DNA from: Armillaria gallica
Taxonomy: Eukaryota; Basidiomycota; Agaricomycetes; Agaricales; Physalacriaceae
Direction of reading: 5' to 3'
NCBI GenBank assembly: GCA_037576215.1
Contig: JBANDB010000002.1
Location: 1,240,001 to 1,304,000, forward strand
DNA length: 64,000 nt
Shown here piece by piece: positions 32,193-44,403 of this stretch (its first letter is position 1; every line of letters begins with the position of its first letter). The translations under genes were made by a program, and so were the position numbers. The notes beneath the pieces are model-generated. The model had not been told where the DNA came from and ran no database searches. It saw nothing but the letters and a program-made list of their open reading frames with translations.

Positions 32193-34340
32193 TCAACCCA
32201 CTGCCTTAGTAGGTTCTTGCGGAACAGCAGCCTCCGCTTTTGCTGCGGGAGCTGCCTTCTTGGTTGGTCCGCGTTTAAGGTGGGGTACCTCGACTACGAC
32301 CTGACGAATCATAGTATCCGTAGTGTCTGCGGTATTCGGACTAGAAGAGTCTTCTTTGGCAACATGCATGAACTGTTTGATGCCCTGGATCTCTTTTCCA
32401 ATAGCTTTGGATTTGGCAATGAGCGCCTCAAGGCGTTGACGCGCATCAATCCCAGAAACGGGCGTGCTAAGTGACTGAGCGTCTGCGTTAACTGGTGAAG
32501 AACGTTGCCAGCTGAGATGCAGAACTGGCTCGACAATGGTGTTCATCAGCTGATTGACGATGCCGATCTGGCCTGGATTCTGACGGTGCCATTCCTCGAT
32601 GCGATCTTTAAGCCAAGTGCCTTGGAGACCTCTAGGAACCCAAGCGCCAGTAGACAGGACGATCTTCCCATCTATATTGCGCCTGCATTTCCCCTCTTTA
32701 ATCATCTCTTCGACTTTGAGACATTCTCGAATAAAATGACCAATTTCGCTGCAGAAACTGCAATTTTGGCCAGTTGCCGTATTAGCATAACTGCTCTGCT
32801 GCGGTGGACCTGACAAAAATGATCATTGCTGAGCTTTCTGGAAGCGATCATTCGAGTTTAGCTGCAATAACATCTCGCCAAGTTTAATGAGCTGATTAAT
32901 ATGCTCCATCTTTACTTGGGGTTCCACAGGTTCCTCTTTGACACGAACGATTGGCTGAGGTTGTGAAGCTGGACCGGGATATGGCATCTCGGAGGGTCTA
33001 GCTGGACCAGCGTCATGAAAACTCTGAGTAGGCATACTGCTAAGAGTGCTTTCTCCTTTATTTGTGCCTTGTAGAACGAACTGAGCAGCTGCATAAATAT
33101 CGCTGAGGTCGTAAGGGTCTGCTGGATGATGGTCTGGTAATTTGATCTGGAGTCGACGGGCAATGGCATCCCAAACGTGGTTAGGAAAGCCTTTGCTGAA
33201 CATATTGCCGGTCTCGTGGTTTGACAAACGATTATTCGTGACCAAGTGCTTTACCTTGGGGTAGAATTCTCGATAAAACGCTCCTATGTCTGCGAGATTA
33301 TCAACTTCTCACGCGTATTTTCCAATAACGCGCTCAAGGTCGTGTCTCTTGTATTTGCGAGTGGTACTAGCATCAGGATACTGAGCAATTACAGCATCCT
33401 TGAAATTTTTGTAGGTTTTGCCGGTGTCACTATACTCGGGCAAGCTCTCCCAAAATTCGGAGATGACGAGACCAGGATAGTAGATAAACCACTTCTTTTT
33501 ATCGGCTTCCGCGTTTATGCTATGATGGGTGAAAAGGCCTTCGATATCACTGATATAACACGTCAACTCACGTCTAGGACTAATTTCGCCAATGATATTC
33601 AGAGCACTCTTCTCCTTTCGGAACGGCATAGATGCTGCTGCCATGGCTGCGGGTTGCTGGACTGGCTGCTGGACTGGAGGTTGTACTGGGGGCTGTACGG
33701 GTGGTTGTGCGCCAGGTTGCGCTATGGGGGCTGGTTGTTGATTCAGATTGACTGGCGGTAAAATGGGAAATATGGGAAAATAAGAGGTGGAAGCCTCTGC
33801 TGGTGGATCAAAAGTAAGGCTTTGATCAAAGGACTCGTCCTTGATATCAAAGTTTATGGTGGTAGCAGAATCTGGTACTAATTCGTCGCTAGATTCGACG
33901 GATTCTTCTTGTCGGTAATCGGTGAATGAGGTGGATTCTACATGGTAGCCTCCGAAGGCTTGTCTGGAATAAGGGGTGCCGGGGGCGGTTCCGTAGTTTG
34001 AACCAAAGAGTTCTGCGGTAACTTCGATTTCTTCTTCGTCTTCTGGTCCAGAAAACGATAAATTCTCTCTTTCAGAGATGTCTAATTCTTTGGGAAACGG
34101 AGATGTGGGGGATTCAATGAAAGACCCAGGAATGGGACTATGAGGGGAGTCTGGTAATGGGGTTTCTGTAGTGAGTGTCGAAGATGATGCTTCAGACGAT
34201 GCTAAATGGGTGGTAGATTCTTGTAACTGAAGACATGCAGAGGTATTTCGAAGGCCTCTGCCCAGAACTGGGACATAAGGTGTTTTATGTTCGAATTTTC
34301 GTGAAATGGTGAAGAATTCGGGTTCGCAGCAAGTATAAGC
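32193..34340 (-). pseudogene. Gypsy gag region, inactivated
   Basis: One minus-strand frame, interrupted by TGA at 33311-33309, 32825-32823 and 32195-32193, each an expected Arg CGA. The N-terminal part is Ser/Pro/acid-rich with Gln-Pro-Pro repeats (QPPVQPPVQPP). The capsid-like core follows (ELTCYISDIEGLF...KKWFIYYPG) and then a CCHC zinc knuckle CSFCSEIGHFIREC (C-x2-C-x4-H-x4-C). No ATG is visible at the head of the frame near 34340, where an upstream TAG and CGA occur, so the start codon seems lost. It forms the virus-like particle in intact relatives. Confidence 0.8.
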
Positions 34341-34417
34341 TCGCTACGAAGGGCAAATTAAAAGGTGATAGGTGTATATAAACGCGATCAAAGAATTGAT
34401 CTGGGATGTGAACTGAT

Positions 34418-34436
34418 CCCCTCACAGTGGGCTCCA
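34418..34436 (-). promoter_or_regulatory. Putative primer-binding site
   Basis: TGGAGCCCACTGTGAGGGG on the minus strand lies three nucleotides inside LTR-B. It begins TGG, as expected for the complement of a tRNA CCA end. The tRNA is not identified. Confidence 0.55.
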
Positions 34437-34439
34437 AAA

Positions 34440-36186
34440 TGATGAGCCTAGACTTCCGTGGCAACGGCAACACCCAAAACTCGGTGAGAGCTTAGGCAAT
34501 TAACGTAGCAACACAGCAATCAAGGCAATGTGTTTGCGAGTGGTTCTGTGCACCTCCGTGCGGTCAATTCCTCAATAACACAAGATACACTGTGACTTTC
34601 AGTCAGCGAAGTAGTACTCTTGGTCAAGGAGTACTAATAGACGTTGGCTGTAAGCCAGGAAGGATCTCGATAAATGAGAAGGGATGGAATCTGGTATGAC
34701 TTGAATACCAAGAAACCGTGATAGAAACTGCGAAAATGATCTAGAGACCATGAAAATGGGTCTAGAAATCGTAGGGATGCTCTAGAAATCGTAGCGACGC
34801 GCTAGAAATCGTAGCAATGAGCTAGAAATCGTGGGGATGGACTGGAAAACGTAGGGAGGTGCTAGAAATCGTTGCGATGCTCTAGTAATTGTGGGGAGGA
34901 CGAGTAATCGTGTGGAAGGACTGGTAATCGTAGCAATGCTCTAGAAATCGTAGCAACATGCTAGAAATCGTTGCGATGCTCTAGAAATCGTGGCAATGGA
35001 CTAGAAGACGTCGAAATAGCCTAGTAAACGTGGCTTGGGGTGTACCTAATATTGTGAGTCGAAACAATAGCAATAAACGTATGGAGACTGCAAGAAACTG
35101 GTAGAAATCGTAGCAACTGAGGTGCTGAGTGGGGTGCTGCGGCAATAGATGCATGGCAACTCCGAACAATGATAAAGACGAGGGTGATCCTATGGAGCTG
35201 AACTGGGCCTACACAGAGGCAATACTGAACTGGGCAATGAAAACGATGGCGATGTAGAAGGTGAAAGCGATGAAACAATCCTATGTGGTGAAGGTGAAAC
35301 GATGTTGTGGCATTAAAAGACAAAAGCAAGTTATTGACGCAAGATTTTGTGTATTGGTGCAACCAACAACGTTTAAAGAGTAAAGCAAGTGGTGGGGAAT
35401 AACTTGGAGTAACCGTAGCTGACTGGTAATGCCATAGCCTCGTCAACTGGGTAAGAACTCGCTCTAAAAATGCGGTTTCTACCTAGTTTTTATACTACAA
35501 GTACGATTTTATAAATAGAATATTCTTCGAAGCCTTAGTAAGGCTGTAAGTCCTTGGCTTTTGTAATAGCCGTAGTAAACATATGGTATCTGTGGTTCTA
35601 AAGTAACAGCAAGTCCTCGACGTTGCCGTGTATGGATGCGAACTGTGTGGTTTTATTGAGTGATGAGCAGATCATAAGGTGCTGTGTAGCTGCGGATTAT
35701 TGAGCTGCAGTTGCCATGCTGAGGTGTATGCATGGGGCAACGATAATTCGAAGTCTTGGCACTGTAACAGCCTTAGTAAATGCGGTCTATAGTTGCTGTG
35801 GCTGTAATTATCGTAGCTGGAAGGGTACTCGCATCAATCACATCATTTCATTAAATGATTGATGGGCACATCAACTAGTGCTTCTGAGTGATATAGCAAC
35901 CCCATTTTAGGATGATTGTCAATCAAAGGTGCCTTGCTGTGATGGGATACGGTAATTGTGATGCGAGGCGAGCTGGGAAGGATAACGGAGTGTGTGAGGA
36001 GTGGATGTCACAGTTTTAGGACTGGATCTGAATGTTTGTGGCTTATACTGCGAAAATCCATGGTATTATCGAGAGTTGGCAGTGTTATGGAGTGTGTGAG
36101 GGTTATAATGGCATCGTTTTGAAGGTATTGGGTGATGGATGGGTAAATCCGCGAATTCTGAGCGTACAGAGCCTGGAGGCTCATCA
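34440..36186 (-). repeat. LTR-B (5' LTR of the giant element)
   Basis: 1747 bp bounded by TGATGAGCC...GGCTCATCA, a 9-bp inverted terminus. It shares blocks with LTR-A and is much closer to the solo LTR at 59954-61561. It carries an internal minisatellite (34735-35035). ORFs up to 141 codons inside (for example 35021-35446) recur, decayed, in the other LTR and are not genes. Confidence 0.85.
34735..35035. repeat. Minisatellite in LTR-B, ~19-20 bp unit
   Basis: About fifteen imperfect copies of (G)CTAGAAATCGTAGCAATG. The related LTR at 59954-61561 has roughly half as many, which explains most of its 139-bp shorter length. Confidence 0.8.
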
Positions 36187-37429
36187 CCGCATGATGGAAA
36201 TTGATGAACATGCATTCAGATGCTCAGGATGGTAAGATAATCCATTTGCAGAAGAGACATAGCCAAAATGATATGGCAGGCATAAGGGCGACTATGGAGG
36301 GAGCTGGATCTGCTAATGTGGGTTTGAGGAGGAATCAATCACAGAGGCCTGTAGCCAGTGCAAGCATTGAGCTACAACTTTTATTGAGTATGTGTTTGGG
36401 ATTGAGTGAAGGCACCAGTGGATGGCACCCTCACTTCATTTCTTGGATTGAGGCTGTGCCGAACATGAGATTCTGTTCCATGACACAAAAGAAAGCTTGA
36501 TATGCCTGCTGGCTTCTGGTAGTTTGTAAGGCCAGCACTGTCATTGCCTCATATGATCCATCCTTGGCCGATTTCTGAGTAAATCTATCAATATGAAAAG
36601 TTGGGTCGAGATGCAAAACTGTACTTGCAATGAGTTTCTCCATCCAATTTTATGATCTCTTGGGAAGAGGATATACCTCGTAGTACTGATGGTGAAGATA
36701 GAAATTCATTCTGTAATGAGACATTACCATTGAGTAATGAAAAGACGCAAAACAAAGATGTAGTATCTTTGAGGCTACTTACATTGGCAAAATCGGATCT
36801 GAACACACTGAGCTAGCCGAATGTGTTTTGAGTACTTGGATATTGAGTTAGGAAGTTGAAAAAGAATGACTGTTGGCTGCTTGCTAGCAAGCATCAATGA
36901 ACACACATCCAGTGGCCAACTGGTGGCACTACTAGCAGAAGGGGGATGATTGGGAGCATGAGAACAAAATCAGAAGCCAGCAAGCCAGCTATGTATGTCT
37001 TTCAAGGGTGAATGGTTTCTGTTCTTGATGCTCTATTTTTGGCTTGTCTTCCTTGGTGAAACTGAAATGACCTTTGCTATTTCCCTTTGACTGTCCATGA
37101 GGTTGCTGTCTGCCCTGTATCTGTTTGCATCTGGTGAGCACTAGCACTTCGTACTTAGTCTTGGCTACACCAGTGATTTGTTACAATGTGAAGTTCTTCA
37201 AGCACATCTGTTAGTCGAAATAGGTGCCTGGCAGGTGAATTTCTGGTAGCCAATAGGATACACCCATTCATGGCATGTATCTATGAGGGGTATACTGGCT
37301 CTATTGTGTTCAGCTTTCTTCAAGTCAGACCTGGAGAATAATTAACATGCTCACCCTCAGAATCAGTCCCACCATTGCATGTCTTCTGTTTACAACTTTG
37401 TGTACACCAGCAGGATTCTAAATCATTCA
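36187..37429 (+). repeat. Dispersed repeat R, copy ii
   Basis: 36250-37030 aligns with 10541-11330 and with the 58-kb copy. It is depleted of CpG relative to copy i. The stretch to 37429 also resembles 58900-59200 (TTCTTGATGCTC, CTTGTCTTCCTTGG, TTCCCTTTGACTG). No intact ORF. Confidence 0.6.
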
Positions 37430-38460
37430 GATATGATGGAACGGAAGATGTTGGCACTCTGTGGGTTCGATTCCCCAATTCTGGATAGCCAAAGCCTGAC
37501 TTGGAGTCCATCTATGGCATTTTTTTTGGCACTCACTGCTGAATTTCACTTCTTCATCTATTGTCACTGGGGCCAAAATCCAGGTTTTTGATTCTGCAGA
37601 AATAGCCAATATGGTACCAACAACACTCTCAGCCTTTTGATGTACCTGCATCAATTTTGACTACTAGTACAAGCTGGATCACATCACCTTGCTGCTGTGA
37701 AGGAACCATCCATCATGGAGGAGCAGGAGACAAGTTAGGTGGCAATGAACCAACTTTTAGTCCTAGTAAAACATATTCTTGAAAAAAAGCCAATGTGAGC
37801 GGGAGTCCAGTCTAACAAGCAGTGTATGGCTTCTTGGGGAGACCTTGGCATGATCAGTGGTGATTTTGTATACAAACCATTGCAGAATTTAGTTTGGAAT
37901 CCCTCTATAATGCTGGATAAATAATTCAAGCCTTTTAGTACAGCAGCAAAATACACTTAGCTTATTTTGAATTGGGAAATAGAACCTTGCCAGCATGGGG
38001 TTGACTCTTGAACATCAGACCCAGGCAGCCACTGGGGTGCCATAGCAGGAATTGAGCAGAAATTGCCTCATTCTTCCCTCTGGTTACTATTACAAATGGA
38101 TTTGCTCCTCCCTTGCATCACCCTCATCACCAGCTTCAAGTGCTGAATTGTTTTCTGCTCTTGCACTTCAGGAATCAAGCACCATTCAGAAGTTGTTCTC
38201 CTCAGCATTGGTGGCAAAATGCATTCATACCCATATAACAAGATAATTGAGACCAGATAATTGAACCCCAGTACTTAACCCATGGAAGTAATATCCATTG
38301 CACCAGACCAGCATCAATATTGGTTGTAGGAAGCCTCCAATTCAATCCTTGTTGTCCTGATATTCTCTTGCTAAATGCTACCAAGAAGCCAGTAGTCTGT
38401 CTGTCATCCCCACTCTTCAGACCAAGATGGATGCATCTGTACCCTTAAACAGGTGAATGT
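37430..38460 (+). repeat. Dispersed repeat R2, right copy
   Basis: Matches parts of 14371-16690 in the same order. Includes a T-arm-like B-box GGTTCGATTCC (37464-37474) preceded by GAACGGAAGATG. No supportable gene. Confidence 0.55.
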
Positions 38461-39136
38461 GAACCAGGCCAGCTTCGCTCAAGTGAAAAAATTTGGCAAA
38501 GATTCATATGTAGCGAGTTCGATTTCTGCTCCTCCAAGCGATATTTGTGTCGGAACATCCCAAGAAATGTGAGACTGGTGCAACACTAGCACTAGAACAA
38601 AATTGAGATAGAAGCAAGACCCCTCATAGAAAGCCTGGATTCTTGCCTGAGAGATAATACATTGGTGGGATTCAACAGTGAGTACAAAATAAAATGGTGC
38701 TTTCAAGTTGTCACAACAATATTTGGGGATTCAGAGCTGTAGCCCTTAATATTAGCCTTTAAGCTGTGGAGCTAGCCACAGGCCTGGCTAGCTTCAGAAA
38801 TTGATGCCATATGGCTGCCAGGTCATTAGCTGGTTAACCGGGTCACTTTGCCAGATAGCTGGATAGCTGTGGTGGTCAAGATTGCATCCGTGCACATTGT
38901 GCATGCACTCCCACCTCACTGGCAATTGCCTGTGTCTTGGAAATTCTGCTGCACACGCTCCCTTGCAGCCGGTGCTCCTTCCCACTCCCTCGCATTTTTT
39001 GGGGGGGCCCTTTGTGTCTCATACACATGCTTTACAGTACACTATATAAGAAGCTCTGAAAGTGATATGTAGGGAATATTTTTATGCTACAATTCTGTAT
39101 TTCTATTGCTTACGGATCCAACACATGGCAATGCTA
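38461..39136. other. Gene-free stretch with a possible promoter
   Basis: CpG-poor. It includes a G8-type run (TTTTTTGGGGGGGCCC near 38995) and CACTATATAAGAAG near 39040, which looks like a TATA box on the plus strand, but no plus-strand gene follows. Confidence 0.35.
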
Positions 39137-39493
39137 TCATCCATCCAGTATCATTGCTCTCTCATGTGCACCCTCTCGTTTCTTGTTCACTAAAAGTGCT
39201 GTCATCACCCATTCTACATCTGTCACAGCAGCCGACCACTCAATTATCTGATCAATCCCATGTGTTTTCACTGCAATTCCCCACCATGCCAGCATGGCCA
39301 ATACCCCCAAAAGGCTGTTCTGCCCCAGAAACTTCAAGCTGGACCAGTCACCATCATGATTCTCTCTGCTCCATTTGCTAACATCCCTGCTCTCTCCCAA
39401 TGCCCTCCACTCTGGCTGCATCACCCTCCACCACATGATCCATGTGTTCTTGAACTCATTGAAGTCATCATCCTCAATCTGTGGCTGTTTCAA
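39137..39493 (-). CDS. Hypothetical transposon-associated protein fragment
   Basis: A 118-codon minus-strand frame, MKQPQIEDDDFNEFKNTWIM, then WWRVMQPEWRALGE, a KFLGQNSLLGVLAMLAWWG segment and a C-terminal DVEWVMTALL. Trp-rich helical proteins of this style (W-W-x-x-x-Q-P-x-W-R, then a Leu-rich WWG segment) recur as uncharacterised proteins in agaricomycete genomes; that is a recollection, not a search result. It is probably the C-terminal piece of a longer gene. Function unknown. Confidence 0.4.
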   Translation of the reverse strand: MKQPQIEDDDFNEFKNTWIMWWRVMQPEWRALGESRDVSKWSRENHDGDWSSLKFLGQNSLLGVLAMLAWWGIAVKTHGIDQIIEWSAAVTDVEWVMTALLVNKKREGAHERAMILDG

Positions 39494-39591
39494 GTAGAAG
39501 TGACCTATTGATACCCACCAGCCTAGTTGCTGAGGCTGTAATTTTACTTCCGGTCCTACACATATGTTACCATATCCCCAAAACTACTCAA

Positions 39592-40218
39592 TGATGAGCC
39601 TAGACTTCCATGGCAATGGCAACACCAACTCAGAATGAGATTAGTTAATTAACGTAGTAGCATGGCAATCAAGGCGATTGTGTGTGCAAGTGGGTTCAGG
39701 GCACCTCTGTGCAGTATATCAATTCCTCTATATGCAAGTATACACTGTGACTTTAAGTCTGCAAAGTAGTACTGCTTGGTAGTCAAGTACTAGATGCTAT
39801 GGCTTTAAGCTGGTAGGGTTCTCTCGAAAGGAGAGGGAATGGAAGCAGGTATGACATGAATACCACGAATCTGTATGAGAAAACGTGAGACGAGACTAGA
39901 AAACATTGCTAGACAGTAATCTGAGTGGGGTGAATGATGGAAGATAGACTAAACAGTCCACACTAGTCTATGAGTGAGCGAGGCAATGGGAAAATAGAGT
40001 GGAGACTGTGAGGGGCAAGAGAAAACATGGAACTACAAAAACTGGTGATGATACTGGTCCTATATGATGTGATGGTGCTGAGTCAATGTCGAAACTTGTC
40101 TGGTACTGAAATGATCCTATCCTATGTCAAACTAACCTTCAAGTCCACTTGAGGGACTGATACTATATGAAAACTTGCTGAAACTGATCCTAAGTCTACT
40201 CTGAGACTACCCAAGTGG
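39592..40218 (-). repeat. Truncated LTR of the LTR-A subfamily
   Basis: Starts TGATGAGCCTAGACTTCCAT and follows LTR-A closely for about 620 bp. It then stops abruptly at CTACCCAAGTGG, where LTR-C begins. It is CpG-depleted compared with LTR-A (AACACGGGTATGACGTGAAT-like sites are changed to CA/TG). Confidence 0.75.
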
Positions 40219-41568
40219 TGATATGCTCAGTAATGGTGAGTGGCAAATGGACTAGAGGCTGGCAATGAACACCAACAACACTAAACCAATCACTAACTCT
40301 ACACTTATCACCAATGTATTGAATTCGGGCGTTTTGAGTACGATAGAAGCACTCTGCAGACTTCAATAATCAAGGAAAGTTGTTTAAAGACATTTTATTT
40401 CATTACTAGTGAGCTATACAAGCGTACTACTTGCACTAGTGGGGTTGGTAAGACACAATTGGATGAATAGTGACTCAACTTGAGCTACTGCGCTCGCTCT
40501 GACTGGGACTACTTCGAACTAGTGGCTCTCTTGGCCCTATAATGTCTTACAAGTGAATAAACATTTGACTAGTCGCTTCTAGGCAGACTAGTGGCGCTCT
40601 TGGCCTAAGAATAATACTTTAAACTTTGAGAACTCACTTGAACTAACTTTGAAACACTCTTGGCCTTTTCAGAACACAAATGATTGCTCTAAGACACTTC
40701 TATTCACTCAATGCTATGGGTAACTTAGCAACTAGTAGCCGCTTCATTGAGGTTAAGTACAAAAGCCTTTAATTGGGGCACTAGATACTGACTAGTAGGT
40801 CACAATTGCAGGGATGGCTTGCCTGAGCTGCATGTGAGCCTATTCTACTACTTATATACTGACAATCAAGGTACAATTGAGATATAAATAACTGACTAGA
40901 GGGGTATTATTGATAAGGATTTCTTGGCTAATCACAAGTAATAGTGAAAATCACGCAATAGTCGGTCTATAAATAGTCACTTGCTGACTAGTGAGCCTAA
41001 GAGCTCTGCTAGTGGTTTTATTCCGTATTCCTTGGTGCAGCAATGCTCCACTAGTGTCAAGGATAAATGACTAGGCCGGCGAATGTGCCTGTAGCAGCTG
41101 TCAATCGTGATCGAAGGTGCAGCCCAGCTATACTAGTCCCAATTGTAATAGATCGGTATCGTGCTAGTTGGATCTGCCACAAGGTTAATCCATTGTTAAT
41201 TCATTTCTAAGTCTTGCTTCGAGTTAACCTGACTTAGGTGTTTGTGCCCAGATTGGTCTGCTAGTGACTGAACTTCACAAGATTTGTGTCCTCTGCCTCT
41301 TGTTGGGTGTGCTAGTCACATTACTCATCTGCTAGTGGCCATATTTATTTAGCCCTGCTAGCATTCAGGTCACTAGATGGCTAGCTGGTAGATTAAACCC
41401 ACTAGTGGTATCACATCTAAGTCCTGGCTCTACTAGTCGCATACTAGTCTAACTATCAGCTCAAAGCCTCAGCTATAGTCCTCTAAGTATCACTAATGTA
41501 AGGTAGATATGCAATAGTATTATTATAAAATCACAAAATCTAGGTGTGAACATGTAGATGGTGTATCA
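40219..41568 (-). repeat. LTR-C (3' LTR of a second module-bearing family)
   Basis: About 1350 bp, beginning TGATATGCTCAGTAATGG and ending GATGGTGTATCA. Directly followed by TCTCCCCC, a polypurine tract in minus orientation. Packed with the palindrome ACTAGT. Distantly related to the LTRs at 46539 and 61675. A reverse-oriented piece lies at 63330-64000. Confidence 0.75.
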
Positions 41569-41576
41569 TCTCCCCC
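41569..41576 (-). promoter_or_regulatory. Polypurine tract next to LTR-C
   Basis: GGGGGAGA on the minus strand abuts the inner end of LTR-C, in the same layout as at LTR-A. Confidence 0.55.
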
Positions 41577-41940
41577 ATACTGTAATAATGACTGTCCCCA
41601 GTCATCTAAGTCCCTTTTTGTACTTAGCAGTATGTCCTACTAGTGGCCCATCACTAATTCTTTTGAGGTCACAGGTCTCAATCACATTTTAGTCACTAAG
41701 TCCATCTGACACTTAGCCATCAAAATCATCAAATTCCTTCAATGATTTTCAGGATCACACATGATCACACAAATCACTTGCTGCTAGGACTGTTGCTTAT
41801 CTTCTAGGTTCATTCTTATCGCATACAGTCGCTACTAGTGGCTCCTGAGTCGTTAATGCCCTAGTGAAGGGGAGTTATCCACTCTGCCGGACTAGCTGGT
41901 TGAAACTCAGCAAGCAACTATGTTCAATCAAACTTAAAGT

Positions 41941-44403
41941 TTGACTTCTATAAAGATTTCTTGCTCCACATTTCCCAGCTCAACTAGCAATTACTTCTAT
42001 GACACTAGTGGACTAGCTGCATCTAATATGAAGCTCGACAAGTTCACCTGGAACCTGCAAGTTCTTCTGCCCTTCTTCGACTCCTCAGTTTGGCCAACCC
42101 TCCGGCTGTGCAGTGTCATGAATACACTGGAGTCACATACCACTTTTCTGGTGAGACATCATTCTCTCCTTCTCCACTAGTTTGTTATTCTAAATGTACT
42201 GCAGGAAGTGATTGGTACTACTGCCAGGGAGTGCCCTGTTTCTCCAACATCTGAGTTTCTCTTTGACATCCTCTACACTTGTGAGGCTATCATAGCTGAG
42301 CTACCAAAGAATATGCAGCTGAAGGTTTTCGAACGGTGGGAGATCTGAATGGGCAAGCAGGCTGGTGTAAGTCGTTGTCCTTTCTTTTGGTATGCTCCTG
42401 CTGATATCATTCCCACTGACTAGTGCAAATATATTGACAAGAACACTAAGTACCCAAAAGAGATTCGGGAAGCCCTTGACGAGTTGAAGTCTCGTAAATG
42501 TGGGGCCAATGACAGTGTGCCCAGGGATAGTGAAGAGGACAGCAAAGACAAGGAGGAAGATGAGGAAGACGAGGAGGGAGAGGAGGAAGGCCCCACCATC
42601 TGGGCTACCCAGGTAAGTCTTCCTCTGACTCTCTTTCACAACACTTTTTATGCTCCCTGCTGTCAGTCAAAGCCTAGCTGAATGGCTCAAAAGCCCAAAA
42701 CTCCTTTATCTAAAGCTGGACCTCAGACCAAGCCTGTAATTTCAGAAAGGGAGGCAGTGCTGACCACTGGTTCTTCCAAGATAAGTTGATCTACCATGCT
42801 CTTCTCATGTCAATGCTAACTAGTACCCATTTTCTTTCTTTCTTGCTCTCAGAGTAAGGGCAAAAAGAAGGCAAAAACAAAGTTTCAAACACCTGTCAAG
42901 AGCAAGCCCGAACTGACTAGCAAAACCAAAGTTGATCCTCCTTCTAAGGTTTACAAAACCCAAGGAGGCTCTGTCAAGGATGAGCCCCCTCCTGGTATGC
43001 TGTTCTTCCAAGACTCCTATGCTCTTTTCTTTCTGATATAGTCTTACTCTTCTTGTTCTTTTCTGCAGAGGCTAGCAGTTCCCACATCACTCGTTCGTGA
43101 GGACATGCCCAGGTTGAAGAGAACTCTGCTATAGCTAGCGTCAAAGAGGAGAGCTATTCTACCATCATGATCAAACAGAAACTGTTCACCACATACAGTA
43201 GTAAGTGCCTGGTTTGACTAATGCGAACCTCCTGTCTCAATACAGCCTCATTTCCAGCTCATAAGTACAGGAGAGCAGGTCCAAGCCCTGTTACTGCTGC
43301 AGAGACTTCAGCTCTCATGCAGAAGGTTATCAAGGTAAACCGGTAGTTTTACTTAGCCCTTCCTCATCTTTATTAGAGTTCTTCTTAGCCAAAATACGGT
43401 TGCGCTCAATGTTCTTCTAGTGTGCAGAATCAGGACTGCATTTTTCTGGGTTGGGGTCAGCATTGCAATAACTGTGAGGCTGCTGGCAAAAGCCTCTGTT
43501 TCTTCCATGCTGAGCCAGTTCAGAGGTACATGGCTTGCAAAGAGTTGGCCCCTTTCATCGAGGCTACCCCTGAATGTGAGCAGATCCCCTTTAACCAGTT
43601 TTAAGCTTATCTCATGCTTTTCTAGACCTCTGGGCTGCTGTCTATTGGTCAAACTTGGCCCTCCAAGTTTTTGAGGTTTGTGCCAACAGTGCTGCTGTTG
43701 CTGGGCAGCAGTTCCGGAAGACCTTGGAGGAGATTATTTTCTCTGTCTCCATGCATTGACCAATGAAGGGGAAGACACAATCAAGGGTATTCTATTCAAA
43801 GATCCCAACCTGATGGAGCAATTGCATGAGGCTCTCAAGATGATGGATGCCTCGTCTAGGATTCCCTCTGCCATTCATAGTCATTTGGCTGTTCTCTGCC
43901 CTCCTCCTGGTCTGTTCTTTCTCTTTTGTCCTTCTTTATATGTCTGACTTGCTTTTGTTTCAGCTACTGCACTGTTTGGCATTGCAGACTCGACCAAAGA
44001 GGAATCCGCAACTATGGGTCTTGATGACATTAGTACCATGGCTCCTGACCCTGTTGCTCATGTTTGCAACAATAGTCCTGGCTCTGGCATACCTGAGCAT
44101 CTGAAAAGCATCGAACGAGCTTCGCCCATCATCATGTCCCCTAGAGAGAGCGGTGACATTTCTCCTGTTGGCTCACCTATCAATAAAACCCTCTTCATGC
44201 CCGGTATGCCAAACACTGATACTGATTATGAAGGGGAATGTCCTACCACTCGGCGTTGACAACGTGAGGTGTCCCTCCTCATGGCATCTGATGAGAGCCA
44301 CGACGAGACCCCCAGGGTGTCTTCCAAGGATTGACAATCTCACAAGACTGAGTCGTCCATTCCCAATATCAAGAAAACTCTGGGAAGGGATGACATCATC
44401 TAG
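41941..44403 (+). pseudogene. Module gene M1' (decayed homologue of M1)
   Basis: Intron-containing gene at the same place relative to LTR and polypurine tract as M1. Recognisable exons include 41941-42149 (start uncertain), 42205-42360, an acidic exon around 42424-42613, Lys-rich exons (KSKGKKKAKTKFQTP-like) and a Cys-rich exon near 43432-43607 (HCNNCEAAGKSLC...YMAC). That last exon matches the first half of a Zn cluster only. The 3' exon runs to TAG 44401-44403. TGA codons replace expected CGA at 42346, 42674, in RS-stop-GHAQ near 43100, 44258 and near 44332. One splice donor reads ATAAGT instead of GTAAGT (42781). Clearly inactive. Confidence 0.6.

Larger units (their letters stand above)
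19349..36186 (-). mobile_element. Giant Ty3/Gypsy-type LTR element carrying an antisense two-gene module
   Basis: Read on the minus strand, the order is LTR-B (36186-34440), a primer-binding-like site, gag, protease, RT/RNase H, integrase, then the oppositely oriented genes M2 and M1, a polypurine tract (21030-21023) and LTR-A (21022-19349). The total is about 16.8 kb, two to three times a usual Gypsy element. The polypurine tract and PBS sit at the correct inner edges of the two LTRs for one minus-strand element. The two LTRs belong to related but clearly different subfamilies and I see no matching 5-bp target duplication, so recombination between two elements is possible. The gag-pol frame is inactivated by TGA codons. 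Confidence 0.7.

Noticed and set aside
35021..35446. 141-codon ORF in LTR-B, recurring at 60694-61023
   Set aside because: It persists only because the two LTRs are homologous; no domain, and it lies over the LTR minisatellite edge.
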